The notes under the pieces are model-generated. The model was not told the DNA's origin. It was given only the letters and a program-made list of their open reading frames with translations, and searched no databases. Source: Gammaproteobacteria bacterium (GTDB lineage: Bacteria; Pseudomonadota; Gammaproteobacteria; Pseudomonadales; Azotimanducaceae). From it: a stretch of 6,643 nt of DNA. Where the stretch lies: NCBI GenBank assembly GCA_027295975.1, contig JAPUJX010000121.1, forward strand, positions 1-6,643. Reading direction: 5' to 3'. Below are positions 4,003 to 6,643 of the stretch, one piece after another (the first letter of the stretch is position 1; each line of letters starts with the position of its first letter). The translations under genes and the position numbers were made by a program.

Positions 4003-6643
4003 ATGAAAAGTATTACCCACGTTAAATCGAGTATGGCGTCTGCTTTACTACTTGCTGCCTTCGGATTGGCGTCTCCTGTCTGGGGACTTCCTCCGATTGC
4101 AGCCCCTCCTGTGTCCAGTAACTCGTTCGTTGAAGACTTCGACGTCATGTTAGGCGACCTTGCATTCATATTCATGGATCCGGAAGGCGACACGATGACT
4201 TTCAGTCAATTAAGTCCAGTACCGTCTCTGGTTACGAACACTGATTTAGATCCGGTTACCGGTCTTGTTACGTTCAATCCGATCGCCAATGCTCATGGAG
4301 TAGAGGTTTTTGTATGGGAGGCGCGAGACACCAATGGTGAAACAGCCACGTTTACGTTTACGCTGACCGTGGTGCCGGTGAACGATGCCCCATCCGTGGT
4401 CGGCCCCGTGCCGGTTCTGGTTACCCTTGAAGGTACGCCCGTCAGCCTCGATTTGTCTGGCACCTTCGACGATGTGGACATTGTTACGGATGGTGACTCT
4501 CTGACTTTGACGGTTGAAGGCATTACGGGTTCTGTTATCGATAGTGCTGAGATGTCGGGTGCCAGCCTCGACCTAACCTTTCTCTCCGATCAGAACGGTG
4601 CTGCCACGGTCACCGTGAGAGCCACGGACTCCGAGGATCTATTTGTCGAGACGACCATCAATGTGACGGTATCCGCCGTAAACGACGTGCCAACCGTGGT
4701 GGGTGCAGCGGCTGACATGACGGTGGACGAGGACGATGGCGCGAGCACCAGTTTTGCTGGCGTGTTCGACGATGTTGATATCGCGACCAACGGAGATGTG
4801 CTGACACTGACTGTGACGAGTTTCACGGGTAGCGTGATCGATACCGCAACAATGGCAGGTGCCACTCTCAACGTTACGTTGCTCCCAGACCAGAACGGTG
4901 ACGCGACGGTGATTGTGCGAGCTACGGACTCGGGGGGGCTATTTGTCGAGAGCACGGTCGATTTGACCGTTGACGAGGTAAACGATGTACCGTTTGTCGC
5001 CAGCCCAATTGCGGACGTAACTACGTTTGAAGACGCGCCGGACCTTGCACTGGATCTTAGTAGTGTATTCGGTGATGTGGATATCGCGACCAACGGTGAT
5101 TCGCTGACGTTGTCGGTGGAAAGTTTCACCGGTGCAGTGATCGAGACCGCGTCGATGTCGGGGTTTGATCTGTACATTGCGCTTCTCCCGGATCAGAACG
5201 GAGCCGCTACGGTCACTGTGCGAGCGACTGATTCTGAGAATTTGTTCGTTGAAACCACGGTCGATGTGACGGTAACCCCGGTTAACGACCCGCCGACCGT
5301 GGTGGCCGCAGCATCTGACATTACCGTGGATGAGGACACTGGCAGCAGCACCAGTTTGGCAGGCGTATTCACCGATGTTGACATAGCGACAAACGGAGAC
5401 GTGTTGACCCTGACCGTAACGAGTTTTACCGGCAGCGTGATCGGTACTGCAACCATGGCAGGTTCGACTCTCAACGTTACTCTACTACCTGACCAGAATG
5501 GTTCCGCTACCGTGACGGTGTTAGCCACGGATTCCGAAGGCTTGTTTGTCGATACGACGGTCAACGTGATGGTCGATTCCGTGAACGATGCGCCGGTTGT
5601 TATCAGCCCGTTTGCGGATGTGGAGACCTTTGAAGATGGGCCGGACCTTGCGCTAGATTTTGCTGGCGTGTTCGGCGATGTAGATATCGCAACCGACGGC
5701 GATATGCTGACGCTGAGCGTTGGAGCGAATACCAATGCTGCGCTCTTCGACGTCCAGTCTTTTTCGGGCACGACGCTCACACTCTCTCTTGCGCTCGATA
5801 TGTTCGGAACCGCAGACATCAGAGTTGATGCGCGGGATACAGCCGGAGCAGCCGTTTCGGACACCTTCACGATAACAGTAACCTCGGTAAACGATTTGCC
5901 GCTGGCCGTCGATGACGTCGCCTTCATGAATGAGGACGACCCTTTTCTGACGATTCCGGTTCTGGTCAACGACTATCTGGCAGAAGAGCCGACAACAATT
6001 ACGGCTGCAGGAGTTGGTGGTTTCAGCGAAAGCACACCAACGACCGTGATAGATCCCTTCGGTGATCCGATCAGTGGCCCTAACGCTGTTATCAGAATTA
6101 GTGGATCTTCTATCGAATACGAACCGAAGCCCGATTATTTTGGTGTCGACTACTTTACTTACACGATCACTGACAGCGATGGTGACACCAGCACGGCGAC
6201 CGTAATGGTAAACGTGTTGGCTGTGAACGATCCCCCGCTGGGCATCCAGGAGCGAACCTTCAACATGCTGGAAAACGGCGTGTTGACGGTACCCGCGTCC
6301 CAGGGGGTTTTTACCGGCGCGTACGATGTAGATGGCAAACTCCTCGACCCCTTAGGCAACGAAGTGGGTTCGCCACTCTCGGCAACCCTGATTCTGCTCC
6401 CCATCGCCGGCACGCTGAATTTCGATAGCGTTACCGGTGAATTCGTCTACACGCCGCCAATCAACTTTACGGGTGAAGTGGAATTTGCCTATCGTCTATT
6501 CGACGGGCAGAACCTCAGCCTGACGCCGGACTATATGGTGCGAATTACCATCAATGCAGCGCCGCCACCCGCCGCACCGCCCAACCCCGGTCAGGTGTCG
6601 GTAACCTTCAATCTCTCGAACACGCCACTCGAACAATCGGCGA
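4003..6643 (+). CDS. large secreted tandem cadherin-like/Ig-like domain protein at the pilY1 position (3' end outside window)
   Basis: An open frame of 880 codons runs to the window edge. Residues 1-28 form a Sec signal peptide: basic MKSITHVK, hydrophobic ASALLLAAFGLA, and probable cleavage after VWG. Then come about eight domains of 100-112 residues, each ending in a V-N-D-x-P signature (Asn at residues 127, 227, 327, 428, 528, 630 and 742). Domains 1-5 share a D-V-D-I-x-T-x-G-D-x-L-T-L motif, and domains 1-4 also DQNG-x-AT and ATDS-x-x-LFV. The acidic residues suit Ca2+ binding as in cadherin-like bacterial adhesins. Domain 6 (632-743) is of the Big_9 type (AVDD...VLVNDY...YEPKPDYFGVDYFTYTITD). 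Domain 7 (744-852) is a divergent relative. A proline-rich linker (854-862) follows, then VSVTFNLSNTPLEQSA, which resembles the segment before the vWA domain in PilY1. The gene sits 51 bp after pilX, where pilY1 is expected, with no terminator between. I infer a surface or pilus-tip adhesin; a PilY1 fusion is possible but unproven here. Confidence 0.85.
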   Translation, partial: MKSITHVKSSMASALLLAAFGLASPVWGLPPIAAPPVSSNSFVEDFDVMLGDLAFIFMDPEGDTMTFSQLSPVPSLVTNTDLDPVTGLVTFNPIANAHGVEVFVWEARDTNGETATFTFTLTVVPVNDAPSVVGPVPVLVTLEGTPVSLDLSGTFDDVDIVTDGDSLTLTVEGITGSVIDSAEMSGASLDLTFLSDQNGAATVTVRATDSEDLFVETTINVTVSAVNDVPTVVGAAADMTVDEDDGASTSFAGVFDDVDIATNGDVLTLTVTSFTGSVIDTATMAGATLNVTLLPDQNGDATVIVRATDSGGLFVESTVDLTVDEVNDVPFVASPIADVTTFEDAPDLALDLSSVFGDVDIATNGDSLTLSVESFTGAVIETASMSGFDLYIALLPDQNGAATVTVRATDSENLFVETTVDVTVTPVNDPPTVVAAASDITVDEDTGSSTSLAGVFTDVDIATNGDVLTLTVTSFTGSVIGTATMAGSTLNVTLLPDQNGSATVTVLATDSEGLFVDTTVNVMVDSVNDAPVVISPFADVETFEDGPDLALDFAGVFGDVDIATDGDMLTLSVGANTNAALFDVQSFSGTTLTLSLALDMFGTADIRVDARDTAGAAVSDTFTITVTSVNDLPLAVDDVAFMNEDDPFLTIPVLVNDYLAEEPTTITAAGVGGFSESTPTTVIDPFGDPISGPNAVIRISGSSIEYEPKPDYFGVDYFTYTITDSDGDTSTATVMVNVLAVNDPPLGIQERTFNMLENGVLTVPASQGVFTGAYDVDGKLLDPLGNEVGSPLSATLILLPIAGTLNFDSVTGEFVYTPPINFTGEVEFAYRLFDGQNLSLTPDYMVRITINAAPPPAAPPNPGQVSVTFNLSNTPLEQSA
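4687..5289 (+). repeat. two-domain higher-order repeat, copy 1 (domains 2 and 3)
   Basis: Domain 2 resembles domain 4 far more than its neighbour: by hand count about 80 of 100 residues are identical, including a shared VDED start motif. Domain 3 resembles the first half of domain 5 (33 of 44 residues), including a shared TFED-x-PDLALD motif. The period is 201 residues, or 603 bp. Confidence 0.85.
5290..5895 (+). repeat. two-domain higher-order repeat, copy 2 (domains 4 and 5)
   Basis: This is the second copy of the A-B domain pair. Similarity of domain 5 to domain 3 stops after LTLSV (about position 5721). The rest of domain 5 (GANTNAALFDVQSF onward) is a different sequence lacking the DQNG and ATDS motifs, so the copy is mosaic. 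Confidence 0.8.
5896..6231 (+). other. Big_9-type Ig-like domain within the adhesin
   Basis: Residues 632-743 carry the pattern P-x-A-V-D-D, an acidic MNEDD, VLVNDY, IEYEPKPDYFGVDYFTYT and DSDGDTSTATVMVNV, ending in AVNDPP. This is typical of the bacterial Ig/cadherin-like domain found in tandem-95 repeat proteins and RTX adhesins. It differs from the preceding repeats, marking a change of module type towards the C-terminal side. Confidence 0.8.
6562..6643 (+). other. proline-rich linker and PilY1-like pre-vWA segment
   Basis: Residues 854-862 read PPPAAPPNP, ending the repeat region. The next residues, VSVTFNLSNTPLEQSA, are short beta-strand-like sequence. From memory of the family, PilY1 proteins have a related S-x-x-P-L segment shortly before APN-x-x-x-x-x-DDSGSM, the metal-binding vWA start. 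The diagnostic DxSxS would lie just past the window edge. Confidence 0.4.

Larger units (their letters stand above)
4387..5895 (+). repeat. tandem array of five about 100-residue cadherin-like repeats
   Basis: Protein repeats cover residues 129-228, 229-328, 329-429, 430-529 and 530-631, with spacings of 100, 101, 100 and 102 residues. They share D-V-D-I, L-T-L and V-N-D-x-P motifs. At DNA level conservation is also visible: a 17-base string GATATCGCGACCAACGG is exact at 4777-4793 and 5080-5096, one repeat apart. A degenerate copy before the array (residues 29-128) lacks the D-V-D-I motif but keeps the ARDTNGETATFTF and PVND elements. Confidence 0.9.

Noticed and set aside
4687..5895. CRISPR-like or mobile-element origin of the repeats
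   Set aside because: Repeats are about 300 bp, in frame, contiguous without spacers, and clearly encode homologous protein domains. No transposase or terminal inverted repeats are present.
5193..5969. Long minus-strand open frames (195 and 258 codons, 4590-5177 and 5193-5969) across the repeat region
   Set aside because: They are Ser/Thr/Val-rich mirror images of the repeated Thr/Val/Asp codons of the adhesin and repeat with the same period. The plus-strand frame has a signal peptide, a ribosome binding site and domain motifs.

Overview
The window looks like chromosomal DNA of a Gammaproteobacterium. The evidence is the gene order fimT-pilV-pilW-pilX, which matches the minor-pilin operon of Pseudomonas, Xanthomonas and relatives, plus a TldD-type protease with a Tat/lipoprotein leader. 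I cannot name a genus from the sequence alone.

Layout. Positions 1-957 (minus strand) carry the first 319 codons of a TldD/PmbA-family metalloprotease homologue; its C-terminus lies beyond the left edge. A 231-bp divergent intergenic region (958-1188) holds two short inverted repeats and no convincing sigma70 promoter. From 1189 everything reads rightward as one apparent operon: fimT/fimU-like pseudopilin (1189-1707), pilV (1719-2237), pilW (2252-3379), pilX (about 3382-3951), then a very large secreted protein (from 4003) that is still open at the right edge. Gene junctions are tight (a TGATG junction, 14 bp, 2 bp and 51 bp), and no terminator-like hairpin with a T-tract separates them.

How the genes work together. 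FimT, PilV, PilW and PilX are minor pilins. In related bacteria they form the priming and tip complex of the type IV pilus together with the large tip protein PilY1, whose gene normally follows pilX. Here that place is taken by a protein with a Sec signal peptide and about eight cadherin-like/Ig-like domains (tandem-95 type), at least 880 residues long. The last visible residues, after a proline-rich linker, resemble the segment just before the von Willebrand A domain of PilY1. The most interesting hypothesis is therefore a PilY1-like tip adhesin with an added N-terminal stalk of calcium-binding-type domains. The part that would prove this is outside the window.

Other notable points are: pilX has no ATG, GTG or TTG start that would keep its prepilin leader, and the best-placed codon after a strong GGAGG is ATC; the adhesin repeats show a two-domain (about 603 bp) higher-order duplication with a sharp divergence point; and the TldD homologue carries a Tat-like, lipobox-containing leader, unlike cytosolic E. 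coli TldD.
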